Source of the DNA: Actinomycetes bacterium
GTDB lineage: Bacteria; Actinomycetota; Actinomycetes; S36-B12; UBA10799
Direction of reading: 5' to 3'
DNA: 16,486 bases
Assembly: GCA_029779995.1 (NCBI GenBank)
Contig: JAKOZM010000351.1
Location: forward strand, 1-16,486
A model generated the notes under the pieces. The model saw nothing but the letters and a program-made list of their open reading frames with translations, was not told the origin of the DNA and did no database searches. Position numbers and translations under genes: made by a program. Of the stretch, positions 6,504-14,006 are shown piece by piece; the first letter of the stretch is position 1; each line of letters opens with the position of its first letter.

Positions 6504-8317
6504 CAGATCGTCTTCATCGTGATGCCGAGGTTCTTCGCGTTCGTGAAGGCGTTGGCCTTGACCGCGTCCGCTCCGGCGAACCCGTCCTCAAGAAAGATGA
6601 CGACCCTAGTCTTGAGGTCCAAGGCGCCGGCCACGAGGTCGTCGTTGACCTGGGTCGACAGGACGACCGCCACCCCACCCGCCACGACGACGTAGGCACC
6701 CGATATGGAGCGCCGCTCCCACTTCTCGTCGAGTGTGACCCCCTCCTTGAGCAACGCCTCGGCAGCCACGGACTCCCAGTCGGGAGACTGTGACGCGAGG
6801 GTAGAGACTCGTAAGTCGAGCTCCCCTTCCTCGACTTCCGAGTCGTCGAAGTTGCTGGAGTTCAGGACGAACGTCCGCAGGCCCATCTCCCCCGCGCCCT
6901 CAACGGTCTCCGTCACCTTCTTCAGACGCGCGTGGGTGACCGCTGAGACCGTCTCGTAGCCGAGTTTGCGAGCCTCCGAGTCCTCGTCCGTCGGCTCCGG
7001 AAGGTTGACGCTGATGCAGCGACGACGCCCCTCGTCCGCGGCGTTGCGCAAGGCGACGGCGTGAGCGGTGCTGCCGGACCCGGAGAAGAAGTCCAGGACG
7101 ACAGCATCGCGATCGGAGAGGCATACAGCTTCGACGATCTGGGACATGAAGTTTACGGACTTGGGGTAGTCGAAGGCCCCACCCAGCCCCAACTCCTCAA
7201 GGTCCTTCTTGCCCTCCTCCGACAGCGCTTTGATTATCGAGTACACCTTCGAAGCAGCCTCAGTCACGGGAGTGAGCTCATAGATGACCGTCCTCCCCGT
7301 ATCCCGGAAAGGCTCCAAGAAGAGCTTCCCCTCGGCAACTAGGGCATCCACCTCAAGCTTCTTGTCCAGGCCCTTGAGGTCCTCAAGCTCTTCGTAGAAG
7401 CACCGACGGTCCTCCGACTTGTCGTACTTGCCGAAACTCCGGCGAACAACATCGTCGTTCTTGATGTAGTCGATGCCCTCGATGGTTACTACCTGCTGCT
7501 GGATTACCTTCGGCCGCAAGAGCGGCGGCATCTCAGCCAGGTTTCGCGCGAAACAAAGCACATAGTCATGACCCTTGACAACGTACTTTGCCTGCCCACC
7601 GCCTTTGGCGCGCTGATGCACGAGCGAGGACACGAAGTTCTCCGCGCCAAATATCTCCTTCAGTAGGAGGATCAAGCTGGCCAGCTCTGTGTCATCGATT
7701 GAGATGAGGATGGCACCTCTCTGATGAAGGAGATTTCGGGCGAGGACCAGCCGCGGGTACATCATCGACAACCACCGACTGTGCCGCCGCCCAGCGGTTT
7801 CGGCGGTCGCCGCGGCCCTGTTCCCGTCCTCGTCGAGCTGGCCGGTGTACTCCAGATACCCGCGTAGCCCGTCGGAGAAGTCGTCGTTGTAGACGAAGTC
7901 GTTGCCCGTGTTGTAGGGCGGGTCGATGTAGATCAGTTTGATCTTGTCGTTGTAGGACTTCTGCAGGAGTTTGAGGACTTCGAGGTTGTCTCCCTCGATG
8001 AAGACGTTCTGCGCGGTGTCGAAGTCGATGGAGCGTTCGAGGTCGGGCGCGAGGGTGCCTCGACTGGGGGTGAGGAGTGATCGGATGGCCTCCTGCTTGC
8101 CTGCCCATTGGAGGCCGTACCGTTCGCGCCCATCGGGGACCTGAGCGACGGGAGTATCAAGCAGTTCCCCGAGCTTTGCTGAGTCCAGGACGCCGTCGGC
8201 GAGAACCCCGGGGAAGAGCGCGGCAAGCGCGTCGCGGTTCTCGGCGGCAAGGTCTGGTGTCGACAGGTCCACCTTGTCTGGCTCGTCGGTCATGGTTTCC
8301 CCGTTCTCGGTCGGCAT
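6503..8317 (-). CDS. mod: Type III DNA adenine-N6 methyltransferase, Mod subunit
   Basis: 604 residues. The motif order is that of beta-class amino-methyltransferases: the catalytic DPPY (D132-Y135, in IYIDPPYNTGNDFVYNDDF) comes first and the S-adenosylmethionine-binding FFSGSG (410-415) comes about 275 residues later. The region between them should hold the target-recognition domain that sets specificity for both methylation and cleavage. The LHQRGAILISIDDTE segment near 200 is also typical. It methylates adenine in an asymmetric site on one strand; the site cannot be read from sequence. Two in-frame ATGs are possible (8317 and 8293). I prefer 8317 because a TAGCCT box lies exactly 6 nt upstream, matching the leaderless geometry of the divergent gene. 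8293 has only a weak GGGGAA. First gene of the mod-res operon. Confidence 0.95.
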   Translation of the reverse strand: MPTENGETMTDEPDKVDLSTPDLAAENRDALAALFPGVLADGVLDSAKLGELLDTPVAQVPDGRERYGLQWAGKQEAIRSLLTPSRGTLAPDLERSIDFDTAQNVFIEGDNLEVLKLLQKSYNDKIKLIYIDPPYNTGNDFVYNDDFSDGLRGYLEYTGQLDEDGNRAAATAETAGRRHSRWLSMMYPRLVLARNLLHQRGAILISIDDTELASLILLLKEIFGAENFVSSLVHQRAKGGGQAKYVVKGHDYVLCFARNLAEMPPLLRPKVIQQQVVTIEGIDYIKNDDVVRRSFGKYDKSEDRRCFYEELEDLKGLDKKLEVDALVAEGKLFLEPFRDTGRTVIYELTPVTEAASKVYSIIKALSEEGKKDLEELGLGGAFDYPKSVNFMSQIVEAVCLSDRDAVVLDFFSGSGSTAHAVALRNAADEGRRRCISVNLPEPTDEDSEARKLGYETVSAVTHARLKKVTETVEGAGEMGLRTFVLNSSNFDDSEVEEGELDLRVSTLASQSPDWESVAAEALLKEGVTLDEKWERRSISGAYVVVAGGVAVVLSTQVNDDLVAGALDLKTRVVIFLEDGFAGADAVKANAFTNAKNLGITMKTI

Positions 8318-8387
8318 ATAGGAAGGCTATCTGTGGGGACTCGTTCGATAACTGTCGAACGGATGGTTCCGTCAATAGCCTGGGTCT
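8318..8387. promoter_or_regulatory. Divergent promoter region with mirrored leaderless starts
   Basis: This 70-bp gap separates mod (minus) from the helicase-nuclease (plus). On the plus strand TAGCCT (8376-8381) is followed by six bases and ATG at 8388. On the minus strand TAGCCT (8329-8324) is followed by six bases and ATG at 8317. Same hexamer, same spacing, no Shine-Dalgarno on either side. Both transcripts are therefore probably leaderless and start at the ATG. The predicted -35 regions of both fall in or next to the inverted repeat at 8342-8361. Confidence 0.65.
8342..8361. promoter_or_regulatory. Inverted repeat CGTTCGA-N6-TCGAACG, candidate shared operator
   Basis: Perfect 7-bp arms, CGTTCGA (8342-8348) and TCGAACG (8355-8361), are separated by six bases. 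The repeat sits 12 bp from the minus-strand -10 box and 14 bp from the plus-strand one, so a dimeric regulator bound here would cover both -35 regions. No regulator gene is adjacent, so the cognate factor is unknown. Confidence 0.5.
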
Positions 8388-11144
8388 ATGTCAGCAGATG
8401 GGTCCGACACGATTCCGGTCCTCGGGGGTGAGGCCGCGGCTGCGGTCGAGCATCGCGGGGGACATGTGCAGATCATCGCGGCGGCGGGTTCGGGGAAGAC
8501 CGAGGTCGTGTCGCAGCGGGTGGCGGCACTGCTGGCTGACGGTGAAGCCCCCGAGTCGATCGTCGCGTTCACGTTCACGGAGAAGGCTGCGGCGGAGTTG
8601 AAGGAGCGGATCCGGCAGAGGGCGACGGCCCGGTTGGGTGACGGAGCCACGGACCACTTAGGGCGGTTGTACGTCGGGACGATCCATGGGTTCTGCTTCC
8701 GACTGTTGCAGACCTTCGTACCCTCCTTCGAGACGTACACCCCACTGGATCCGAACCAACTGACGAATTTGCTGTACCGGGAGCAGAACCGGCTGCATCT
8801 CAAGCGGCTGGATCCGGGGAACAGGTTGTTCGCCGGGATCAAGTCGTTCCAGGAGAGCATCGAGGTGGTCGAGAACGAGCTGATCCCGGTGGACTCTCTC
8901 CCAGCGGGAGACTTTCGTGACTCGGCGGTGGCCTACTACGAGATGTTGGACGGATACCGGTTCATGTCGTTCGGGACGCAGATCGTCGAGGCGGTCCGGG
9001 CCTTGGAGGACCCTGTCATCCGTGCCGCGGTGACTGCCGAGCTGCGCCACCTGATCGCGGATGAGTACCAGGACGTGAATCCGGCGCAGGAGCAACTCAT
9101 CGAACTACTGGCGAAGCCTCACGGTACCGCGGACCTGGTGGTGGTGGGCGACGATGACCAGGCCATCTATCAGTGGCGCGGCTCCAACGTGAGCAACATC
9201 GTCTCCTTCGCCGAGCGCTACCAGGACGTGACGACGTTCAGCCTGCTGGTGAACCGCCGTTCGCGGCCGGGGATCGTGGAGGTGGCGAACGGGTTTGCGC
9301 AGTCGATCCCGGGTCGTCTCGACAAGGAGATGGCTGCGTTTCGGCCATCGGAGGGCCCGGCGGTGTCGATCGCGGCCGGGCACGCGGATGAGCAGGAGGA
9401 GGCGGACTCGATCGCGCTGGCCATCGAGGCGCTGCACGGCCAGGGGGTTCGCTACCAGGACATCGCGATCCTCGTGCGGGGCCGCACCGCCTACGCCAAG
9501 ATCCTCGACGCGTTGGATGTCTCGGGGATTCCGGTGCAGCCGGGTGGGCGTACGGGGCTGTTCGAGCAGGCCGAGGCGGCTGTGTTCGGGGCGACGTGCG
9601 CCTGGTTGTCGGGCATCGATTGGGCTCCGGGCCGGTTCATTAGGCGGCAGACGATTCAGCTCGACGACTTGCTAGCCGACTACCGCGCCACGTTCGACCT
9701 GGATGTCGACGATCTCGACCGGTTGCGCACGCATCTGCTGGGGTGGCAGGCCAAGACGCGGCAGGACCCACCGGATTGGGATCCCAGTTTGGTCGGGGAG
9801 TTCTATGAGCTCGCCGACTTGCTGCGGATCTCGCAGTGGGACCTCACCGACGCCCACCAACGCAACCGGCTGGGAACGGTGGCTCGGTTCACGAACGTGC
9901 TGGCCGACTATGAGTCGGTGACCCGCCGTGCTCGACGCGACCCAGCAAGTCCGAGCGAGCAGGTCGGTGGCGTACCGGGCAACGAGTGGTTCTACCGAAA
10001 CTTCGCGCTTCTGCTGGTGAACTACGCGACTGGGAACTACGACGACTTCGACGGCGAGGAGGATCTGCTCGGCGATGGGGTCGCGTTGGGAACCGTGCAT
10101 GGCGCGAAGGGCCTGGAGTGGCCGGTGGTGTTCCTGCCGTCCCTGACTGTTGGGCGGTTTCCGTCCAGCCGCTCGGGGCAAGTCAAGAACTGGTTGATCC
10201 CTCGGGACCTGTTCGACGCGGCCCGGTACGAGGGCTCCGACGCTGAGGAGCGGCGACTGTTCTACGTCGCACTGACCCGGGCTCGTGACTGGCTGTCCCT
10301 GTCGTCGCATTCGCGGGTGTCGAAGAACACGGCGAGGCCGTCGCCGTACATCACCGAGGCGGCGGCACTGGCCGCGAGCGCTGGGCTTCCCACGGCTGCG
10401 GAGCCGCGGAGGGTCGAGGTGCCCGACTTGAGCGTCACCTACAGCGAGTTGGAGGCCTACCTTTCCTGCCCACAGTCGTACTTGTTGCGCAACGAGTTGG
10501 GGTTCATGCCCCCGGCCCGCTCGGAGATCGGCTACGGCAACGCGGTGCATCACGTGATGCGGGTGATCGCCGAACATGTGCGCGCCACCGGAGACTTGCC
10601 GAAGCCGAAAGCCATCAACGACATGCTCACCTCCGACTTCTTTCTCCCCTTCGCCAACAAGGCCGCGCACAAGGAGATGCGGGAGAAGGCGCGGCTGCTG
10701 GTCTTCAAGTACGTCCACGACCACCAGGACGATCTGCGGCGGACCTGGGCGACCGAGAGGCCTTTCGAGCTCTACCTCGATGGGGTGGTGGTCAGCGGTC
10801 GAGCCGATGTCATCTACGACGAACACGACGGGGTCATCGACAACCTCGCAATCGTCGACTACAAGACCTCCACCCGTGGTGAGATTCACCCTCTGCAGTT
10901 GCAGGTGTACGCCGATGCCGGCCGGCGCGAGGGGCTGAGTGTGGGGGGAGCTTTCATCCACGACATGGGCACGACCATTCGCCATCCCGTCGATGTCAGT
11001 GCGGCGGAGGTCGCACTCGCCGAACGCTTGGTGGTCGACACTGCGGCCCGATTGCGGGCCCGTGACTTCACTCCGCAGCCGGAGCGCAAGAAGTGCCTGG
11101 CGTGTGACGTGAAGTCGGTGTGCGGGGCTGCTCAAGTCACGTGA
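8388..11144 (+). CDS. UvrD/RecB-type helicase-nuclease with AddB/Cas4-like Fe-S cysteine signature
   Basis: 918 residues. SF1A helicase motifs are complete: Walker A AAAGSGKT (31-38), Ia FTFTEKAAAEL (61-71), II DEYQD (225-229), III GDDDQAIYQWRG (254 on), V GTVHGAKGLEW (568-578), VI YVALTRAR (R631, R633). The C-terminus is a RecB-family nuclease: C694 in YLSCPQSYLL, a His motif in YGNAVHHVM, D807 in GRADV, DYK at 824-826, then C903-x2-C906-x5-C912. In AddB, AdnB and Cas4, one upstream and three C-terminal cysteines hold a 4Fe-4S cluster that staples the nuclease domain. Expected activity: 3'-5' DNA unwinding coupled to strand cutting, as in AddAB/AdnAB, but in one chain. It shares a divergent promoter region with mod-res and overlaps the next operon's last stop by 8 bp. 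It could instead be housekeeping repair; position argues for an accessory or defence role. Confidence 0.93.
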   Translation: MSADGSDTIPVLGGEAAAAVEHRGGHVQIIAAAGSGKTEVVSQRVAALLADGEAPESIVAFTFTEKAAAELKERIRQRATARLGDGATDHLGRLYVGTIHGFCFRLLQTFVPSFETYTPLDPNQLTNLLYREQNRLHLKRLDPGNRLFAGIKSFQESIEVVENELIPVDSLPAGDFRDSAVAYYEMLDGYRFMSFGTQIVEAVRALEDPVIRAAVTAELRHLIADEYQDVNPAQEQLIELLAKPHGTADLVVVGDDDQAIYQWRGSNVSNIVSFAERYQDVTTFSLLVNRRSRPGIVEVANGFAQSIPGRLDKEMAAFRPSEGPAVSIAAGHADEQEEADSIALAIEALHGQGVRYQDIAILVRGRTAYAKILDALDVSGIPVQPGGRTGLFEQAEAAVFGATCAWLSGIDWAPGRFIRRQTIQLDDLLADYRATFDLDVDDLDRLRTHLLGWQAKTRQDPPDWDPSLVGEFYELADLLRISQWDLTDAHQRNRLGTVARFTNVLADYESVTRRARRDPASPSEQVGGVPGNEWFYRNFALLLVNYATGNYDDFDGEEDLLGDGVALGTVHGAKGLEWPVVFLPSLTVGRFPSSRSGQVKNWLIPRDLFDAARYEGSDAEERRLFYVALTRARDWLSLSSHSRVSKNTARPSPYITEAAALAASAGLPTAAEPRRVEVPDLSVTYSELEAYLSCPQSYLLRNELGFMPPARSEIGYGNAVHHVMRVIAEHVRATGDLPKPKAINDMLTSDFFLPFANKAAHKEMREKARLLVFKYVHDHQDDLRRTWATERPFELYLDGVVVSGRADVIYDEHDGVIDNLAIVDYKTSTRGEIHPLQLQVYADAGRREGLSVGGAFIHDMGTTIRHPVDVSAAEVALAERLVVDTAARLRARDFTPQPERKKCLACDVKSVCGAAQVT

Positions 11145-12441
11145 ACGCGACGATGCTGTCGTGGTCTTCCAACTGGCTCCAGAACTTCAGGTGCGCGTTG
11201 TGGCCGCGCCCGACAATGTCGGGGCGACCCGGTGCTTGCTCGGCGCTGGGGACGTAGTTGCGCAGGGTGTCGCCGACGTGGTCGCGCGTGAGCAGGATGA
11301 GCGCTGCTTGGTGCCGGGAGGCCATGACGCACAGCCGCCCGGTTTCCAGGTCGAATGCTGATGGGTCGGATACGCCCGAGAGTGGGTGCACGGCGATCAT
11401 CATGGGCCGCTCGAGACCTTGCCACCGTTCGGGTGTGTCGACTCTGATGTGGCCGGCCGAGGATCCGAGCGCGGCAGTGAGTGCTGCGTTCATGACGCGG
11501 TGGCTGCTGGTGATGCCGATGTCGTGGGGCTCGAGCGGGCGTGTGGTCGTGCCGAGCCGCAGGGTGGCTGCGCCGGCCAGGAGGTCGCGAACCACTGCGG
11601 CGGCCGCGGCCGCGATCTCGTGGTCGACTTCGATCGGTGGGCCGTGGTCGGGTGTGGGGATGGTCAGTGCCAGTGGGCGGCCGTCGGCGAGTGCGTCACC
11701 CCACGGGGTGCTGGTGTCGAGCCCGCGCTCGCCAGGTGGGATGTAGGCCTCGAACGGGAAGTCGTAGAAGGGTCGAACGAAGTCGACGGACTCGTTGGGT
11801 AGCCGACGGCAGGCGGGCAGGGAACCGACGAAACGGACTGCCTCCAGGGCGGGTTCGGCGAGGATGACTTCGGGTGCGGCCTTGTGCGGTGCCCGCGGCG
11901 ATGTCTCCCAGCGACGCACGTCGATAGGGACGACGGGCGGGATTTGGCCGGGGTCGCCGATCATCAAGAATTTGTCGCTGACGACGGCGCATTGCATCAG
12001 GTCGGCCCAGCTCATCTGCCACGCCTCGTCGATGGCGAGGAGGTCGTAGGGTGCGGCGAGGTCGGTCAGCGACCATTTCGCGGTCGTGGCAACGGTGACG
12101 CCGGGTCCGGTCGGCAGTTCCTTCTTGTCGGTCACCCACGCGACGCTGGCTGGGAATCCCTGCGGGGCGGCGAGACCCTTGCTGGAGAACCGTGCCACAC
12201 GCACTTCGGGGTGGGCGGTGATCCATCGCTGGCAGATGTCGTCGGCCTGACTGTTGGTCTGCGCGGCGACGGCGATCCGCATCCCCTTGCTGGCGACTAC
12301 GGACAGCACCTCGATCAGGGTGTGCGTCTTTCCTGAGCCGGGAGGCGCCTTGACCACCGCGAGGCGCCCCCCGGCCGTGACGTAGTCGGTGAGGCGGGCG
12401 CGCAGTGCAGCGTATTGGGCGTCGATGGTTTCCAGGCTCAC
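11137..12441 (-). CDS. SF1B (Upf1/Dna2/RecD-like) DNA/RNA helicase, last gene of a three-gene operon
   Basis: 434 residues from a GTG at 12441 that overlaps the preceding stop. The open frame runs 90 codons further upstream, but that part is an Arg/Pro-rich shadow of the preceding gene. Motifs: Walker A APPGSGKT (32-39), a Ia-like AQTNSQADDI, Walker B IDEAW (D138, E139), motif III GDPGQIPPV (162-170, matching GDxxQLPP of SF1B enzymes), motif V VDTPERWQGLE (334-344), motif VI-like VMASRHQ with R376. This set fits SF1B rather than UvrD-type SF1A helicases, and the chain is compact. Together with the Cas4-like nuclease at the other end of the operon it recalls the two halves of Dna2. Polarity and substrate cannot be told from sequence. 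The stop lies in a palindrome shared with the converging helicase-nuclease. Confidence 0.85.
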   Translation of the reverse strand: MSLETIDAQYAALRARLTDYVTAGGRLAVVKAPPGSGKTHTLIEVLSVVASKGMRIAVAAQTNSQADDICQRWITAHPEVRVARFSSKGLAAPQGFPASVAWVTDKKELPTGPGVTVATTAKWSLTDLAAPYDLLAIDEAWQMSWADLMQCAVVSDKFLMIGDPGQIPPVVPIDVRRWETSPRAPHKAAPEVILAEPALEAVRFVGSLPACRRLPNESVDFVRPFYDFPFEAYIPPGERGLDTSTPWGDALADGRPLALTIPTPDHGPPIEVDHEIAAAAAAVVRDLLAGAATLRLGTTTRPLEPHDIGITSSHRVMNAALTAALGSSAGHIRVDTPERWQGLERPMMIAVHPLSGVSDPSAFDLETGRLCVMASRHQAALILLTRDHVGDTLRNYVPSAEQAPGRPDIVGRGHNAHLKFWSQLEDHDSIVAFT

Positions 12442-14006
12442 ACTCCCACCCCGTCCGCGATTTGGGCGACGTCGTCGTACACCAGGTCGGTGGAGCCGTC
12501 GTCGCCGCTGATCTCCATGGGGGCGGACGCCTTGCCGTGGGTCAGCCAGGCACCGGGCCCGTTCGAGGCCGCCCAAACCCGCTGGCTTCGGCGTTGGGTC
12601 AGGCTGGCGGCATCGGACTGGACGAACGCGACGTCGACTCCCACCCATGCGTCGTCTGCCGGTTTGGCCATCAAGGGCCCGGCGAGGGGTTTGGTCTTTC
12701 GGCTCGTCCATTCGATGGTGACCAGCAGGTCGTCTTCGTTGGTTTCCAGGTCGATGATCGTGGCCTCGTGTCCTCGGGAGCCGTAGGGGGCGACTCTGGC
12801 GTTCTCACGCAGCCGGTGCGGCAGGGACGGGTCGAGCCGCAGCGTCCAACGTGGGATGGTCGAACGGCCGACACCGGCATCGTCGACGCGCAGAACGTGG
12901 GCCTCGAACGCGCGTCCGTCGTCCAGGGCCTCGCGGAAGAGGGCGGGGTCGTCGTGGATGAGGTACCCGATGTAGGCCTCGTCCGCGGCGGCGTGGATGA
13001 GGTAGCGCGACGCGGCTGCGGAGCCATGGAAGTCGGTTTCGGGATGGGCCACGAACGCTGGCCCTTGACTGGGGTCGTTGAGGCGCAGTTCGATTCGTTG
13101 GTGCTGGAACCAGAACTCCGAGTGCGCCAACCGGACCAGTTCGCTGACGCCGGCGTTGACGGGTCGTTCGTTGGCGGCCATGAGGTGGTAGGCGTCTTCG
13201 GTCAGGTTCCAGCGACGCCGCAGTTCCTTGCTCAGGATGCTGTCGATCTCGTCGCCGGGCGTGTGAGTGTCACCACCGTCGCGGCGTGAGTCCTGCCACG
13301 TGCTGACAAGGTCACTGAGGCGGTCTCTCTCGAGGGTTGGGTTCATCGTGGGTGAGACCGTGAGCCCTTCGGCGTCTGCTGCTGCGGCCAGGCGGGCGTC
13401 TCGGTTGCCTTGGGTGGTCAGCCAGGCCATTTGGAAGCCGAGGTGGGCGGTGCGCACGTCTTGGGCGGGGAACACGTAGGAGTCACCGAGCAGGCTGCTG
13501 GCGCTGACCACGTGCTGACTGCCGACACGAGTGGTGTCACGGAACATCCACCCGGCGACGCGGCCCAGTGCCCGCAGGATGTCTTGGTTCTCTCCACCGT
13601 GCTTGGTCTGGGAGTACGTGTAGCTGAGTTGATGGAGCATCGCGATGTGCTGGCCGTTGGGCAGCCACACCTGCCGGAGGTCTCCCAGTTCGGGCTTCTG
13701 CGGGGCCGGGTTGAACGTCCAGTTGTGGACGCGGAGGTGTTCGAGCAGGTCCTCGGCGAACGCAGCGCACAGGACGGCGACGTCGTCGCGGACGCGCCCA
13801 TCTGGCACGGATCGCACGGTCGGCTCGGTTCCGGCGGCGCCCCAGGCGATCCCCCACGGTCGGGACTCTCCGGCCATCCGGACGAACGCGACGATCATCG
13901 TTTGGTCGGGCGGCATGATCGCGTGGTGGATCGTGTCGTAGCGAGGCACGGGCTGCCCGATCTGCCAGGCCTCGAGTTTGCGGGTGACTGCGCGTACGGA
14001 GTTCAT
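12438..14006 (-). CDS. Protein of unknown family between nuclease and helicase genes
   Basis: 522 residues from an ATG at 14006. The start overlaps the upstream nuclease stop (ATGA), and the 3' end overlaps the helicase GTG start, so all three should be translationally coupled. I see no signal peptide, transmembrane helix, Walker motif, nuclease motif or cysteine cluster. It is soluble, acidic near the C-terminus, and has many Trp and His. The N-terminal part (about 1-80) alternates short hydrophobic stretches (TMIVAFVRMAG, WGIAWGAAG) like a beta-rich domain. The central part is helical-looking. Residues about 390-460 again look beta-rich (VLRVDDAG, WTLRLDP, ATIIDLETN, LLVTIEWTS). Its size and its place between two enzymes suggest a scaffold, specificity or sensor subunit. 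That is inference only; homology is unknown to me. Confidence 0.8.
   Translation of the reverse strand: MNSVRAVTRKLEAWQIGQPVPRYDTIHHAIMPPDQTMIVAFVRMAGESRPWGIAWGAAGTEPTVRSVPDGRVRDDVAVLCAAFAEDLLEHLRVHNWTFNPAPQKPELGDLRQVWLPNGQHIAMLHQLSYTYSQTKHGGENQDILRALGRVAGWMFRDTTRVGSQHVVSASSLLGDSYVFPAQDVRTAHLGFQMAWLTTQGNRDARLAAAADAEGLTVSPTMNPTLERDRLSDLVSTWQDSRRDGGDTHTPGDEIDSILSKELRRRWNLTEDAYHLMAANERPVNAGVSELVRLAHSEFWFQHQRIELRLNDPSQGPAFVAHPETDFHGSAAASRYLIHAAADEAYIGYLIHDDPALFREALDDGRAFEAHVLRVDDAGVGRSTIPRWTLRLDPSLPHRLRENARVAPYGSRGHEATIIDLETNEDDLLVTIEWTSRKTKPLAGPLMAKPADDAWVGVDVAFVQSDAASLTQRRSQRVWAASNGPGAWLTHGKASAPMEISGDDGSTDLVYDDVAQIADGVGV

Noticed and set aside
10547..10560. 14-bp perfect palindrome GCATCACGTGATGC
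   Set aside because: It lies within the conserved RecB His-motif codons of the helicase-nuclease (AVHHVM), so protein constraint explains it well enough. No regulatory context.
9672..11135. Long open frame antisense to the helicase-nuclease
   Set aside because: The plus-strand frame has all helicase and nuclease motifs. The antisense product has no recognisable domain and is a GC-rich codon-bias shadow.
12442..12711. Upstream extension of the SF1B helicase frame by 90 codons
   Set aside because: The extra residues are Arg/Pro-rich shadow of the preceding gene's 3' end. The GTG at 12441 overlaps that gene's stop and begins just before the helicase domain.
12405..13289. Plus-strand open frame antisense to the 522-aa protein
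   Set aside because: The minus-strand frame is longer and coupled to both neighbours. The antisense product is low-complexity Val/Gly/Asp-rich.
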